Source: Actinomadura madurae
GTDB lineage: Bacteria > Actinomycetota > Actinomycetes > Streptosporangiales > Streptosporangiaceae
Length of the DNA stretch: 64,000 bases
NCBI RefSeq assembly: GCF_900115095.1
Contig: NZ_FOVH01000001.1
Location: 496,001-560,000 of the forward strand
Direction of reading: 5' to 3'
Every line of letters starts with the position of its first letter. Position 1 is the stretch's first letter. Below the pieces are notes generated by a model. The model had not been told where the DNA came from. It saw only the letters and a program-made list of their open reading frames with translations, and made no database searches. A program made the position numbers and the translations under genes. Positions 50,148 to 58,348 of this stretch are shown in pieces.

Positions 50148-50999
50148 TCACGGCAGGGTGAGGATTTCGTGGCCGTCCTCGGTCACCAGGAGCGTGTGCT
50201 CGAACTGCGCCGTGCGCCTGCGGTCCTTGGTCACGACCGTCCAGCCGTCGTCCCACATGTCGTAGTCGTGGGTGCCGAGCGTCAGCATCGGCTCGACCGT
50301 GAACGTCATCCCCGGCTCGATGATCGTGGTCGCCCGCGGGTCGTCGTAGTGCGGCACGACCAGGCCGGAGTGGAACGTCGTGCCGATGCCGTGGCCGGTG
50401 AAGTCGCGGACGACCCCGTACCCGAACCGCCTGGCGTAGGACTCGATGACCCGCCCGATCACGTTGAGCGCCCGCCCCGGCTTCACCGCGCGGATGCCCC
50501 GCATCGCCGCCTCGCGGGTCCGCTCCACCAGCAGCCGCGACTCCTCGTCGACGTCCCCGCACAGGAACGTCGCGTCGGTGTCGCCGTGCACCCCGTCGAT
50601 GTAGGCGGTGATGTCGACGTTGATGATGTCGCCGTCGCGCAGCACCGTGTCGTCCGGGATCCCGTGGCAGATCACCTCGTTGATCGAGGTGCACAGCGAC
50701 TTGGGGAAGCCGCGGTAGCCGAGCGTGGACGGGTACGCGCCGTGGTCGAGGAGGAACTCGTGCCCGATGACGTCCAGCTCGTCGGTGGTGATGCCGGGCC
50801 GGACGTGCCGGCCGACCTCCTCCAGCGCCTGCGCCGCGATCTTCCCCGCCACCCGCATCCGCTCGATGATCTCGGGCGTCTTGACGTCCGGCTCGCCCGT
50901 CCTGGGCCGCTGCTTCCCCACGTACTCCGGGCGCGGGATGCTCGACGGGACCTTGCGCATCGGGGAAACCCGGCCGGGCCGGAGAAGCTGGGTCGTCAT
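50148..50999 (-). CDS. map: Methionine aminopeptidase, type I with N-terminal extension
   Basis: A 283-residue enzyme that removes initiator Met. Metal ligands are visible: Asp in 'INVDITAY', Asp in 'GDTDATF', His in 'FTGHGIG', Glu in 'FTVEPML' and Glu in 'AQFEHTLLV'. The 40-residue N-terminal extension with '[20 protein letters not shown]' has the proline-rich stretch of actinobacterial MetAP1c. The start at 50999 has TACACT eight bases upstream and no ribosome-binding site, fitting a leaderless transcript. Confidence 0.95.
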   Translation of the reverse strand: MTTQLLRPGRVSPMRKVPSSIPRPEYVGKQRPRTGEPDVKTPEIIERMRVAGKIAAQALEEVGRHVRPGITTDELDVIGHEFLLDHGAYPSTLGYRGFPKSLCTSINEVICHGIPDDTVLRDGDIINVDITAYIDGVHGDTDATFLCGDVDEESRLLVERTREAAMRGIRAVKPGRALNVIGRVIESYARRFGYGVVRDFTGHGIGTTFHSGLVVPHYDDPRATTIIEPGMTFTVEPMLTLGTHDYDMWDDGWTVVTKDRRRTAQFEHTLLVTEDGHEILTLP

Positions 51000-51007
51000 A
51001 GTGATGG

Positions 51008-51013
51008 AGTGTA
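51008..51013 (-). promoter_or_regulatory. -10 hexamer TACACT of map
   Basis: On the minus strand TACACT ends eight bases before the map ATG. No Shine-Dalgarno is present. A weak -35 (TTCGTC) lies 17 bases further upstream. Confidence 0.5.
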
Positions 51014-51068
51014 GTCAGCGGGCTCGGGGCGACGAATCCCCGCGAACGCGTGATCGAGAGGAGCGCCG

Positions 51069-51248
51069 ATGGCCGGTGACGACGGTGACTGGTGGTTCTG
51101 CCTGAAGCACATGAAGGTCGAGCACGGGCCCGGCTGCCCCGGCAAGGACCGGATGGGCCCGTACGAGACCGAGAGCGCCGCCGCCGGCGCCCTCGCCCTC
51201 GCGCGCGAGCGCAACGAGGCGTGGCGCAAGCAGAACGGCGAGGACTGA
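51069..51248 (+). CDS. Small conserved-looking protein, 59 residues
   Basis: ATG 51069 follows a strong GAGAGGAG ribosome-binding site by six bases. The product begins 'MAGDDGDWWFCLKHMKVEHG' and continues with 'PGCPGKDRMGPYETESAAAG' and a charged helix ending in NGED. It is soluble, has two Cys and two His in the first 24 residues, and may bind a metal. Codon use has the third-position GC bias expected of a real gene. It is divergent from map, and proteins like it are common next to map in actinomycetes as far as I recall. The function is unknown. Confidence 0.75.
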   Translation: MAGDDGDWWFCLKHMKVEHGPGCPGKDRMGPYETESAAAGALALARERNEAWRKQNGED

Positions 51249-51287
51249 ACGGCGCGGATTGAACGGCGCGGATTGAACGGCGCGGAC
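51246..51287. repeat. Three tandem copies of a 14-bp unit starting at a stop codon
   Basis: TGAACGGCGCGGAT at 51246-51259 and 51260-51273, then TGAACGGCGCGGAC at 51274-51287, followed by a truncated TGAACG. The first TGA is the stop of the 59-residue protein. The unit is not a multiple of three, so copies put stops in different frames. Confidence 0.95.
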
Positions 51288-51302
51288 TGAACGCGGCGGG
51301 GG

Positions 51303-51899
51303 CTAGTCGACGACCGGGCCCGACACCGCGTCGAGCAGCCGGGCGAGGCGGTGCCGGAGCCCGCGCGGGCCGCGGCCCGGCTCCTCGCCGGCCGCGGCGC
51401 TCACGAGGTGCTGCGCGCCGTCGAACGACAGGAGGGCCTCGCCCGGCGGGACGGTCAGCGCCTCGTGGGCGAGGCCGCGCAGCTCGCGGTCGCCGCCCTC
51501 CAGGGCCAGGACCGTGGCGCCGGTGCGGCGCGCGTCGTCGACCCGTTCCAGCAGCGGGACGGGCGCGTCCTCCTCGGCGACGACGAACAGCGTCTCGCCG
51601 CGCCGCGCCGCCTCCAGCCGCTCCAGCCCGATCCGCAGGTGCCCGGGCGCGTCCGCGGGCGGCCGCCAGCGCACCAGCGTGGGCGCCAGGCCGGGGGCGT
51701 CGCCGAGCCGGCTCTCGTCGTCCAGGTGCGCCGCGAGATGCCAGGGGTCGCCGGCGGGCGTGCCGACCAGCAGCAGCCCGCCGGGCGTGCGGGACGTGGC
51801 CCGCAGCGCGCGCCCGAACTCGCGGGTCCGGTCCAGCCAGCCGGTCGTCGACAGGACCTCGCGCAACATCGTGATCTGCTCGGCGTCCACGGCCACCAT
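51303..51899 (-). CDS. Uncharacterised actinomycete protein
   Basis: A 198-residue protein I do not recognise by name. It starts 'MVAVDAEQITMLREVLSTTG' and has 'LLLVGTPAGDPWHLAAHLDD', which looks like a strand-loop of a nucleotide-related fold, then 'ETLFVVAEEDAPVPLLERVD' and 'ALEGGDRELRGLAHEALTVP'. The alternation of strands and helices suggests a Rossmann-like or P-loop-derived fold without a Walker motif. No signal or membrane segment. Monocistronic, convergent with nothing near. Confidence 0.6.
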   Translation of the reverse strand: MVAVDAEQITMLREVLSTTGWLDRTREFGRALRATSRTPGGLLLVGTPAGDPWHLAAHLDDESRLGDAPGLAPTLVRWRPPADAPGHLRIGLERLEAARRGETLFVVAEEDAPVPLLERVDDARRTGATVLALEGGDRELRGLAHEALTVPPGEALLSFDGAQHLVSAAAGEEPGRGPRGLRHRLARLLDAVSGPVVD

Positions 51900-51977
51900 G
51901 GTGCCGCATCGGACGTCCTGGTCAGGCGGTTTCCGCGATGCGGGAACCCTCCGCGCCGCGCCGCGCGGGCCGCCTGG

Positions 51978-51983
51978 CAGACT
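51978..51983 (+). promoter_or_regulatory. -10-like hexamer CAGACT before the F420 reductase gene
   Basis: CAGACT ends seven bases before the ATG at 51991; no Shine-Dalgarno is present. The match to TANNNT is partial. Confidence 0.3.
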
Positions 51984-51990
51984 CGGCCGC

Positions 51991-52698
51991 ATGACTGAGC
52001 AGCAGCAGAAGACGCCCTACGACCTCCCCGACGTGAGCGGCCTGTCCATCGGCATCCTCGGCGGGACGGGCGACCAGGGCAAGGGGCTCGCGCGCCGCTT
52101 CGCGCTCGCCGGGCACCGGGTGACGATCGGGTCGCGCAAGGCGGAGCGCGCCCAGGCCGCGGCGGACGACCTGGCCGGTGAGGGCGGCGCGGACCTGCCG
52201 GTCTCCGGCGCGGAGAACCCGGTCGCGGCCGGGGAGTCCGACGTGGTGATCGTCGCCGTGCCGTGGGACGGCCACAAGGCCACGCTGGAGTCGCTGCGCG
52301 CCGAGCTGGCCGGCAAGATCGTCGTCGACTGCGTGAACCCGCTCGGTTTCGAGAAGGGCAAGGGCGCGTTCGCGCTGCCGGTCGAGGAGGGCAGCGCCGC
52401 CGAGCAGGCCGCCGCCGTCCTGCCGGACAGCCGGGTCGTCGCCGCGTTCCACCACGTGTCGGCCAGGCTGCTGCTCGACCCCGGGGTGGCCGAGATGGAG
52501 CTGGACGTGCTCGTCCTCGGCAACGACCGGGAGGCGACCGACCTCGTCCAGGCCCTCGCCGGCCGCATCCCCGGCATGCGCGGCGTCTACGGCGGCCGGC
52601 TGCACAACGCGGGCCAGATCGAGGCGTTCACCGCCAACCTCATCTCCATCAACCGCCGCTACAAGGCACACGCCGGATTGCGCATCACCGACGTCTGA
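51991..52698 (+). CDS. npdG: NADPH-dependent F420 reductase
   Basis: A 235-residue enzyme that transfers hydride between NADPH and coenzyme F420. 'IGILGGTGDQGKGLARRFAL' is the dinucleotide loop; 'VTIGSRKAERAQ' gives the Arg/Ser pair for the NADP phosphate; 'VVIVAVPWDGH', 'VVDCVNPLGF' and 'VAAFHHVSARLL' are family motifs. It supplies or oxidises F420H2 for enzymes such as the LLM-class oxidoreductase at 39828. It precedes a potassium channel gene by 17 bases. Confidence 0.93.
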   Translation: MTEQQQKTPYDLPDVSGLSIGILGGTGDQGKGLARRFALAGHRVTIGSRKAERAQAAADDLAGEGGADLPVSGAENPVAAGESDVVIVAVPWDGHKATLESLRAELAGKIVVDCVNPLGFEKGKGAFALPVEEGSAAEQAAAVLPDSRVVAAFHHVSARLLLDPGVAEMELDVLVLGNDREATDLVQALAGRIPGMRGVYGGRLHNAGQIEAFTANLISINRRYKAHAGLRITDV

Positions 52699-52702
52699 TC
52701 GC

Positions 52703-52708
52703 TAGTCT
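52703..52708 (+). promoter_or_regulatory. -10 hexamer TAGTCT before the potassium channel gene
   Basis: TAGTCT ends seven bases before the GTG at 52716, with no ribosome-binding site, so the channel gene probably has its own leaderless promoter inside the short gap after npdG. Confidence 0.45.
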
Positions 52709-52715
52709 CGGGACG

Positions 52716-53747
52716 GTGCCGAGCATCGACGACGCGGAGGCGGCGCGGCGCCCGCTTGTCCTGCTGCCCTCCGCCGGGCAAGGGCCGCTGCGCGCGGTCG
52801 CCCGGCGGGTCGGCATCGCGCTGCTGCTGATGTTCGCGGTCGTGGCGGTCGTGTACGCCGACCGCGGCGGCTACCGCGACGGCAGCGACGGGACGGTGTC
52901 GCTGCTGGACGCCTTCTACTACGCCTCGGTGACCATCTCCACCACCGGGTACGGCGACATCACGCCCGTCGGCGACGGAGCGCGGCTCGTCAACATCGTC
53001 TTCATCACGCCCGTCCGGGTGCTGTTCCTCATCGTCCTCGTGGGCACGACCCTCGAGGTGCTGGCGGAGCGCACCCGCGACGACTGGCGCAAGTCCCGCT
53101 GGAGGGCGCAGGTGCGCGACCACATCGTGGTGGCCGGCTACGGCACGAAGGGCCGCAGCGCCATCAAGACGCTGCTGAGCACCGGGGTGGAGAAGACCTC
53201 GATCGTCGTCGTCGACCCGGACCCCCGGGTGGTCGCCGAGGCGGCGGAGGCCGGGTTCGTCGGCGTCGCGGGGGACGCGACGCGCAGCTCGGTGCTGAGG
53301 CAGGCGTCAGTCCACCGGGCCCGCAAGATCGTGGTGGCGAGCGCCCGCGACGACACCGCGGTGCTGATCACGCTGACCGCCCGGCAGCTCAACCCGCACG
53401 CCGGCATCCACGCGTCGGTGCGCGAGTCGGAGAACGTCCCGCTGCTGCTGCAGTCGGGCGCCGACCGCGTGGTGATCTCGTCGGAGGCGGCGGGGCGGCT
53501 GCTCGGGGTGTCCACGACCCAGCCGAGCGTCAGCCAGGTCATCGAGGATCTGCTGGACCAGGGCAGCGGCCTCGACCTGGTTCAGCGCGAGGTCCGGCCG
53601 GAGGAGGTCGGCGGCCCGCTCGGCGCGGTGCGGGAGCCGGCGCTCGCGCTGGTCCGGGACGGCCGGACGCTGCCGTTCGACGACGCCGGGTGCGGCGCCC
53701 TCGAACCGGGCGACCTGCTGATCGTGGTGCGTTCCGCGCGGAAATAG
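52716..53747 (+). CDS. Potassium channel with TrkA-N (RCK) domain
   Basis: A 343-residue channel subunit. One helix (about 28-48), a pore loop with the K+ selectivity filter 'TTGYGD' near residue 77, and a second helix, then 'VVAGYGTKGRSAIKTLLSTG', the NAD-binding loop of a TrkA-N domain, and a TrkA-C-like end ('ALEPGDLLIVV'). A 'ITPVRVLFLIVLVGTTLEVL' second helix follows the filter directly. It should form a ligand-gated tetrameric channel. Confidence 0.92.
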   Translation: MPSIDDAEAARRPLVLLPSAGQGPLRAVARRVGIALLLMFAVVAVVYADRGGYRDGSDGTVSLLDAFYYASVTISTTGYGDITPVGDGARLVNIVFITPVRVLFLIVLVGTTLEVLAERTRDDWRKSRWRAQVRDHIVVAGYGTKGRSAIKTLLSTGVEKTSIVVVDPDPRVVAEAAEAGFVGVAGDATRSSVLRQASVHRARKIVVASARDDTAVLITLTARQLNPHAGIHASVRESENVPLLLQSGADRVVISSEAAGRLLGVSTTQPSVSQVIEDLLDQGSGLDLVQREVRPEEVGGPLGAVREPALALVRDGRTLPFDDAGCGALEPGDLLIVVRSARK

Positions 53748-53816
53748 GGAGCGGTTCGCGCCCCTGCCGCGTCCAAATGCTGACGTACCATCGTGGTGGC
53801 GACATGCGGGGTGGAG

Positions 53817-54140
53817 ATGAGAGAGATCCGGTCGGCAGATCCGTGGAGCGCGTTCCTCGCGCCTTCGGGACGGGACGCGGGGCGGCGGACCCCCGGCGCG
53901 GCGCCCGCGGGTGAGCCCGGCCACACCCCCTCGCATGCCGAGCCCGGCGCGGAGGACGCGTGCCGGCGGGTGCTGGCGCAGCTGAGGTCGACGGGCGGCC
54001 CGCTGTCGCTGGAGCAGATCCACCACGCGACGCGGCTCGGGCTGATGGAGGTCGCCGAGGCCGTGGACATGCTGCGCGAGCGCGGCCTGGTCGCCGTCGA
54101 ACGCGAGATCGACGAGGTCGTCCGGCTGACCGGGGAGTGA
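53817..54140 (+). CDS. Small winged-helix-like protein
   Basis: A 107-residue protein. The first 50 residues are polar and Pro/Gly-rich. The rest ('EDACRRVLAQLRSTGGPLSL', then 'ATRLGLMEVAEAVDMLRERG', then 'VAVEREIDEVVRLT') reads as a compact winged helix like those of MarR/ArsR-type proteins. GTG 53793 in the same frame is an alternative start; the ATG is preferred because TACCAT at 53786-53791 would otherwise sit on the start. It is 10 bases before, and probably cotranscribed with, the membrane protein at 54151. Confidence 0.6.
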   Translation: MREIRSADPWSAFLAPSGRDAGRRTPGAAPAGEPGHTPSHAEPGAEDACRRVLAQLRSTGGPLSLEQIHHATRLGLMEVAEAVDMLRERGLVAVEREIDEVVRLTGE

Positions 54141-54150
54141 CCGCGGCCCG

Positions 54151-54903
54151 ATGATCGGATACGTCGTCGCCGTCTCGCTGAGCTGCCTGGTCGGCATCGC
54201 CGAGCTCGTCAGCCGCTACCGGGACCGGCCCACCACGCTGGTCCGGGTGCCGAGCACCTGGGCGTACGTGCTGATCAACGGGGGAGCGGGCGCGGGCTCG
54301 CTGCTGCTCCTGCACACCTTCGACTGGCGGTTCGGGGTCCGGTCGGGGGACGTCGCCGCGGCCACGCAGGTGCTCGTGGCGAGCCTCGGCTCGATGATGG
54401 TGTTCCGCAGCGCGGTGTTCACCGTCCGGGTCGGGGACGAGGACGTGGCGGTCGGCCCGAGCACGCTGCTGACCTCGCTGCTCGCCGCCGCCGACCGGGG
54501 CGTCGACCGGATGCAGGCCAAGACCCGCGCGCACGAGGCGGGGGAGATCATGCGGGGCGTCTCGTTCGCCAAGTCGCGGCTGGCGCTGCCGACCTACTGC
54601 CTCGGCCTGCTGCAGAACGTGTCCGCCGAGGACCAGGCCGACCTGCGCACCGCCGTCGACGCGCTCGCCGGCAGCGAGATGACCGACGGGCAGATGGCCC
54701 TCAACCTGGGGCTGCTGCTGATGAACGTCGCCGGCCCCGACGTGCTGCGCTCCGCCGTGGAGACGCTGCACGGCGAGATCATGGCGGACGGGGCGGAGCC
54801 GCGCCGCGTCCCGGCGCCGCGCGACGGCCGGCTCTTGGAAAGTGGGACGCGCGAGAGCGATACGCATCCTCCCGAGCCGGCCCGCTCGAACCCCGACCAG
54901 TAG
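54151..54903 (+). CDS. Uncharacterised membrane protein
   Basis: A 250-residue protein. Two or three hydrophobic segments (about 3-20, 37-56 and 70-92) are followed by a soluble helical domain ('AKTRAHEAGEIMRGVSFAKS', 'LAGSEMTDGQMALNLGLLLM') and a disordered Pro/Arg/Glu tail. No known motif. The upstream winged-helix gene may regulate or partner it. It is followed by a strong hairpin. Confidence 0.65.
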   Translation: MIGYVVAVSLSCLVGIAELVSRYRDRPTTLVRVPSTWAYVLINGGAGAGSLLLLHTFDWRFGVRSGDVAAATQVLVASLGSMMVFRSAVFTVRVGDEDVAVGPSTLLTSLLAAADRGVDRMQAKTRAHEAGEIMRGVSFAKSRLALPTYCLGLLQNVSAEDQADLRTAVDALAGSEMTDGQMALNLGLLLMNVAGPDVLRSAVETLHGEIMADGAEPRRVPAPRDGRLLESGTRESDTHPPEPARSNPDQ

Positions 54904-54940
54904 CCCGCCCGGCGGACCTGGCCGGGCCCGGACGCGGGAA

Positions 54941-54982
54941 CGCCCGCACGGCCGCGCCGGGGCGGGGGCGGCCGTGCGGGCG
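54941..54982. terminator. Perfect 15-bp hairpin between convergent genes
   Basis: CGCCCGCACGGCCGC and GCGGCCGTGCGGGCG pair perfectly around a 12-base loop. It lies 37 bases after the membrane-protein stop and 13 bases after the panB stop on the other strand, so it can serve both genes as a bidirectional terminator. Confidence 0.8.
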
Positions 54983-54995
54983 GGACAGGGTCCGG

Positions 54996-55847
54996 CTAGT
55001 GGTAGCTGTGCTCGGGCGCCGGGTAGGCGCCGCTCACGACCTCCTCGGCGTAGCTGCGCGCCGCCTCGCCGAGCAGGGTGTTCATGTCGGCGAACTTCTT
55101 GACGAACTTCGCGGTGCGCGGGGTGAGCCCCGCCATGTCCTGCCAGACGAGGACCTGCGCGTCGGTCTGGTTGCCGCCGCCGATGCCGATCGTCGGGATG
55201 GACAGCGACGCGGTGACCCGCGCGGCGAGGTCCTCGGGCACGCATTCGAGGACGAGGGAGAACGCGCCGGCGGCCTGCAGCGCCTTCGCGTCCGCCATCA
55301 GCTCGTCGCCGTCCTGGCCGCGGCCCTGCACCCGGTAGCCGCCGAAGACGTTCACCGACTGCGGGGTGAGGCCGAGGTGGCCCATCACCGGGATGCCCGC
55401 GGCGACCATCGCCTCGACCTGCGGGAGGATCCGGCGGCCGCCCTCCAGCTTGACGGCGTGCGCGCCGGTCTCCTTGAGGAACCGGGTGGCGGCCGACAGC
55501 GCCTCGGGGACGCCCGTCTGGTACGACCCGAACGGCAGGTCGGCGACGACCATCGCGCGCTCGGACCCGCGGACGACGGCCGCGGTCAGCGGGATCAGGT
55601 CGTCGACGGTGACGGGGATCGTGGAGTCGTAGCCGTACACGACCATCGCGGCGGAGTCGCCGACGAGGAGCACCGGGATGCCGGCCTCGTCGAAGATCCG
55701 GGCGGTGAGGGCGTCGTACGCGGTCAGCATCGGCCACTTCTCGTGCCGCTCCTTGGCGGCGGCGATGTCGCGTACGGTGACCCTTCGCCCGCTCGTCCCG
55801 CCGTAGAGTGCGGTCGGCTGTGCGGGGGGTGCGACGGATGAGGACAT
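54996..55847 (-). CDS. panB: 3-methyl-2-oxobutanoate hydroxymethyltransferase
   Basis: A 283-residue enzyme of pantothenate synthesis that makes ketopantoate from 2-ketoisovalerate and 5,10-methylene-tetrahydrofolate. '[20 protein letters not shown]', '[20 protein letters not shown]' (metal-binding Asp), '[10 protein letters not shown]' and '[13 protein letters not shown]' are diagnostic. The start at 55847 has GGAGG ten bases upstream. A short N-terminal Ser/Pro-rich extension is present. panC and panD are not adjacent. Confidence 0.95.
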   Translation of the reverse strand: MSSSVAPPAQPTALYGGTSGRRVTVRDIAAAKERHEKWPMLTAYDALTARIFDEAGIPVLLVGDSAAMVVYGYDSTIPVTVDDLIPLTAAVVRGSERAMVVADLPFGSYQTGVPEALSAATRFLKETGAHAVKLEGGRRILPQVEAMVAAGIPVMGHLGLTPQSVNVFGGYRVQGRGQDGDELMADAKALQAAGAFSLVLECVPEDLAARVTASLSIPTIGIGGGNQTDAQVLVWQDMAGLTPRTAKFVKKFADMNTLLGEAARSYAEEVVSGAYPAPEHSYH

Positions 55848-55970
55848 GCGTGTGAACCTCCGGTCTTGAGGCGCCACGGTGGCGTACCCAGACGGAACCG
55901 ATCGTGCCACTTGGGAAACGATTTCGGTAGCCCCGGAGATTCCCCGCCCGCGCGGGAATGAATTCAAAAA

Positions 55971-55988
55971 CGATACGGTTGCGTATCG
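55971..55988. promoter_or_regulatory. TetR-type operator CGATACG-GTTG-CGTATCG
   Basis: A perfect seven-base inverted repeat with a four-base centre, 18 bases in all, ending two bases before the exporter ATG at 55991. The TetR gene lies just after the exporter. Size and position are typical of a TetR operator. panB diverges 140 bases away and could also be affected, though less likely. Confidence 0.75.
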
Positions 55989-55990
55989 CT

Positions 55991-57568
55991 ATGGACCCAC
56001 ACACGATCCAGCGGCGCCGGTGGTACACCCTCGGCGTCCTGACCATGAGCCTGCTGGTGGTGGTGCTGGACAACACCATCCTCAACGTGGCGCTCAAGAC
56101 GATCGCCGACCCTCACAAGGGGCTCGGCGCCACCCAGAGCCAGCTCGAATGGGCCATCAACTCCTACACGCTGGTCTTCGCCGGGCTCCTGTTCACCTTC
56201 GGTGTGATCGGCGACCGGCTCGGCCGCAAGCGGGTGCTCACCGGCGGCATGATCGTGTTCGCCGTCGCCTCGCTGGTGTCGGCGTACGCGCAGACCCCCG
56301 AGCAGCTCATCTACGCCCGCGCCCTGATGGGCCTCGGCGGCGCCGCGGTGATGCCGCAGACCCTGTCGATCATCACCAACGTCTTCGAGCCGCACGAGCG
56401 CGCCCGCGCCATCGGCATCTGGGCCGGCGCGGTCGGCCTCGGCGTCGCGATCGGCCCGCTCACCGGCGGCCTGCTGCTCCAGCACTTCTGGTGGGGCTCG
56501 GTGTTCCTGATCAACGTGCCGGTCATCGCGGTCGGCGTCGTGCTGATGGCCTTCCTGGTCCCCGAGTCGCGCAACCCCGAGCCCGGACGGCTCGACCCGC
56601 TGGGCGTCGCGCTGTCGGTCGTCGGCCTGGTCGTCCTGTCGTACGGGATCATCCAGGGCGGCGAGAAGGGGAACTGGCTGGAGTTCCCCGTGCTCGGCCC
56701 GATCCTCGCCGGCCTGGCCGTGCTCGCCCTGTTCGCGTGGCACGAGGCCCGCACCGTGTCCCCGGCCTTCGACGTCAAGCTGTTCAAGGACCCGCGGATG
56801 TCGGCCGCCGTCGCCTCCATCGCGCTGTGCTTCTTCGCCGCGACCGGCGTGTTCTTCTTCGCCAACTTCTACATGCAGTCGGTGCGCGGCCTGACGCCGC
56901 TGCAGTCCGGCGCGATGGTGCTCCCGTTCGCCGTCGCCCAGCTCGCCTTCGCGCCGCGCAGCGCCGCGATGGTCCGCCGCTTCGGCGCCAAGGCGGTCTG
57001 CACGACCGGGCTGATGCTGGTCACCGTCGCGCTGGCGAGCTACCAGTTCGTCGGCACCCACACCTCGCTGTGGATCCTCGGCGCGATCTTCTTCGTGCAG
57101 GGCGCCGGGATGGCCAACGTCATGCCGCCCGCCACCGAGTCGGTCATGTCGGCGCTGCCCCGCGAGAAGGCGGGCGCCGGGTCGGCCGTCAACAACGTCG
57201 CCCGGCAGGTCGCCGTCGCGATGGGCGTGGCCGTGCTCGGCTCCGTCGTCGCGTCGGTGTACCGCGGCGACCTGCGCGACCGGCTGGCCGCGCTGCCCGC
57301 GGGCGCGCGCGAGGCCGCCGGCGAGTCGATCGAGGGAGCGCACGCCGTCGCCGCCCAGCTCGGCCCGGCGGGGCAGAGCCTCGTCGGCCCCGCCGACGCC
57401 GCCTTCGTGCACGCCATGCACACCGCGTCCGTCGCCGCCGCCGTCGTCTCCTTCCTCGGCGCCCTGGTCGTCCTGAAGTGGATGCCGGGACGCGCCGCGG
57501 CGCCCGCCGCGCCCGCGCCCGCGCCGGAGCCGGAGCCTGAGTCGCGGCCGGAGAGGGCCGGCGTGTGA
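55991..57568 (+). CDS. MFS drug exporter, DHA2 type
   Basis: A 525-residue exporter with 14 helices. 'VVVLDNTILNVALKTIADPH' is motif D1, 'GVIGDRLGRKRVLTGG' motif A, and 'GAVGLGVAIGPLTGGLL' motif C. The tail is Pro/Glu-rich ('PAPEPEPESRPE'). ATG 55991 is preferred; an ATG at 55958 would place the operator in the coding region. It lies 14 bases before the TetR gene and is probably in one operon with it. Confidence 0.9.
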   Translation: MDPHTIQRRRWYTLGVLTMSLLVVVLDNTILNVALKTIADPHKGLGATQSQLEWAINSYTLVFAGLLFTFGVIGDRLGRKRVLTGGMIVFAVASLVSAYAQTPEQLIYARALMGLGGAAVMPQTLSIITNVFEPHERARAIGIWAGAVGLGVAIGPLTGGLLLQHFWWGSVFLINVPVIAVGVVLMAFLVPESRNPEPGRLDPLGVALSVVGLVVLSYGIIQGGEKGNWLEFPVLGPILAGLAVLALFAWHEARTVSPAFDVKLFKDPRMSAAVASIALCFFAATGVFFFANFYMQSVRGLTPLQSGAMVLPFAVAQLAFAPRSAAMVRRFGAKAVCTTGLMLVTVALASYQFVGTHTSLWILGAIFFVQGAGMANVMPPATESVMSALPREKAGAGSAVNNVARQVAVAMGVAVLGSVVASVYRGDLRDRLAALPAGAREAAGESIEGAHAVAAQLGPAGQSLVGPADAAFVHAMHTASVAAAVVSFLGALVVLKWMPGRAAAPAAPAPAPEPEPESRPERAGV

Positions 57569-57582
57569 GAGCGTGATGCGCG

Positions 57583-58212
57583 ATGAGCACTGAGACCGAG
57601 CCGGGCACTGAGACCGAGCCGGGCACCGAGACCGAGCGGCGGCAGGCGGGCCGGCCCCGCAGCGAGCGCGCCGACAAGGCCATCGTCGAGGCGACCCTCG
57701 ACCTGCTGGCCGAGGAGTCGGGGGTGGCGGGCGTCTCCATCGAGGCGGTCGCCGCCCGCGCCGGCGTCGGCAAGACGACCATCTACCGGCGCTGGCCCAG
57801 CAAGGAGGCGCTGATCGTGCACGCGCTCGGCGCCGTCAAGGAGCCGCTGCCCGAGCCGTCCGGCCGGTCCGCCCGGGAGGACCTCACCGAGATCGCCCGC
57901 CGGCTCGCCGGCCGCCGGCACAGCAGGTACTCGCGGTGCTTCTGGAACGTCGCCGGCAGCGCGGAGAAATATCCCGAGCTGTACGCCCGCTACCAGCAGG
58001 ACGTCATCGAACCCCGGCGCGAGGTCATCCGCCGGGTGATCCGGAACGGGATCGAGACCGGCGAGCTGCGCGCCGACCTCGACGTCGAGGTCGTCCTGTC
58101 GCTGCTGCTCGGCTCCCTGACCGCGCGGCGGCCGCGGGAGACGGTCCCCGCCGGCTACGCCGAGGCCGCCGTCGACACCCTCCTGCGCGGCATCGGGACC
58201 GGGCCGCGATGA
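57583..58212 (+). CDS. TetR family regulator of the adjacent exporter
   Basis: A 209-residue repressor. The N-terminus repeats TETEPG twice before the DNA-binding domain, an unusual acidic extension. The helix-turn-helix spans about residues 28-75 ('[20 protein letters not shown]', '[20 protein letters not shown]'). The ligand domain follows with a C-terminal region of the TetR_C type. It probably represses its own operon at 55971-55988. Confidence 0.9.
   Translation: MSTETEPGTETEPGTETERRQAGRPRSERADKAIVEATLDLLAEESGVAGVSIEAVAARAGVGKTTIYRRWPSKEALIVHALGAVKEPLPEPSGRSAREDLTEIARRLAGRRHSRYSRCFWNVAGSAEKYPELYARYQQDVIEPRREVIRRVIRNGIETGELRADLDVEVVLSLLLGSLTARRPRETVPAGYAEAAVDTLLRGIGTGPR
57589..57639 (+). 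repeat. 18-bp coding repeat at the TetR N-terminus
   Basis: ACTGAGACCGAGCCGGGC is present twice exactly (57589-57606, 57607-57624), then in a third, partial copy. It encodes [17 protein letters not shown]. The repeat lies in front of the DNA-binding domain and varies in frame-keeping steps of six residues. Confidence 0.9.
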
Positions 58213-58348
58213 CGCCGGGGCGGGAGAACCGCGCCTATTTCGGCGTGGTAAGCGTGATCTTCTCCCACTCCGGCGGTGTCATGCCCCATACTGTCGCTGG
58301 GTAGTGCTGAGACGACCGGCTGTCTGGAGCGCGCAGGTGAGATCCGTG

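Noticed and set aside
55958..55990. ATG 55958 as start of the DHA2 exporter
   Set aside because: It would place the TetR operator in the coding region and adds 11 residues that do not look like a transporter N-terminus; not excluded without transcript data.
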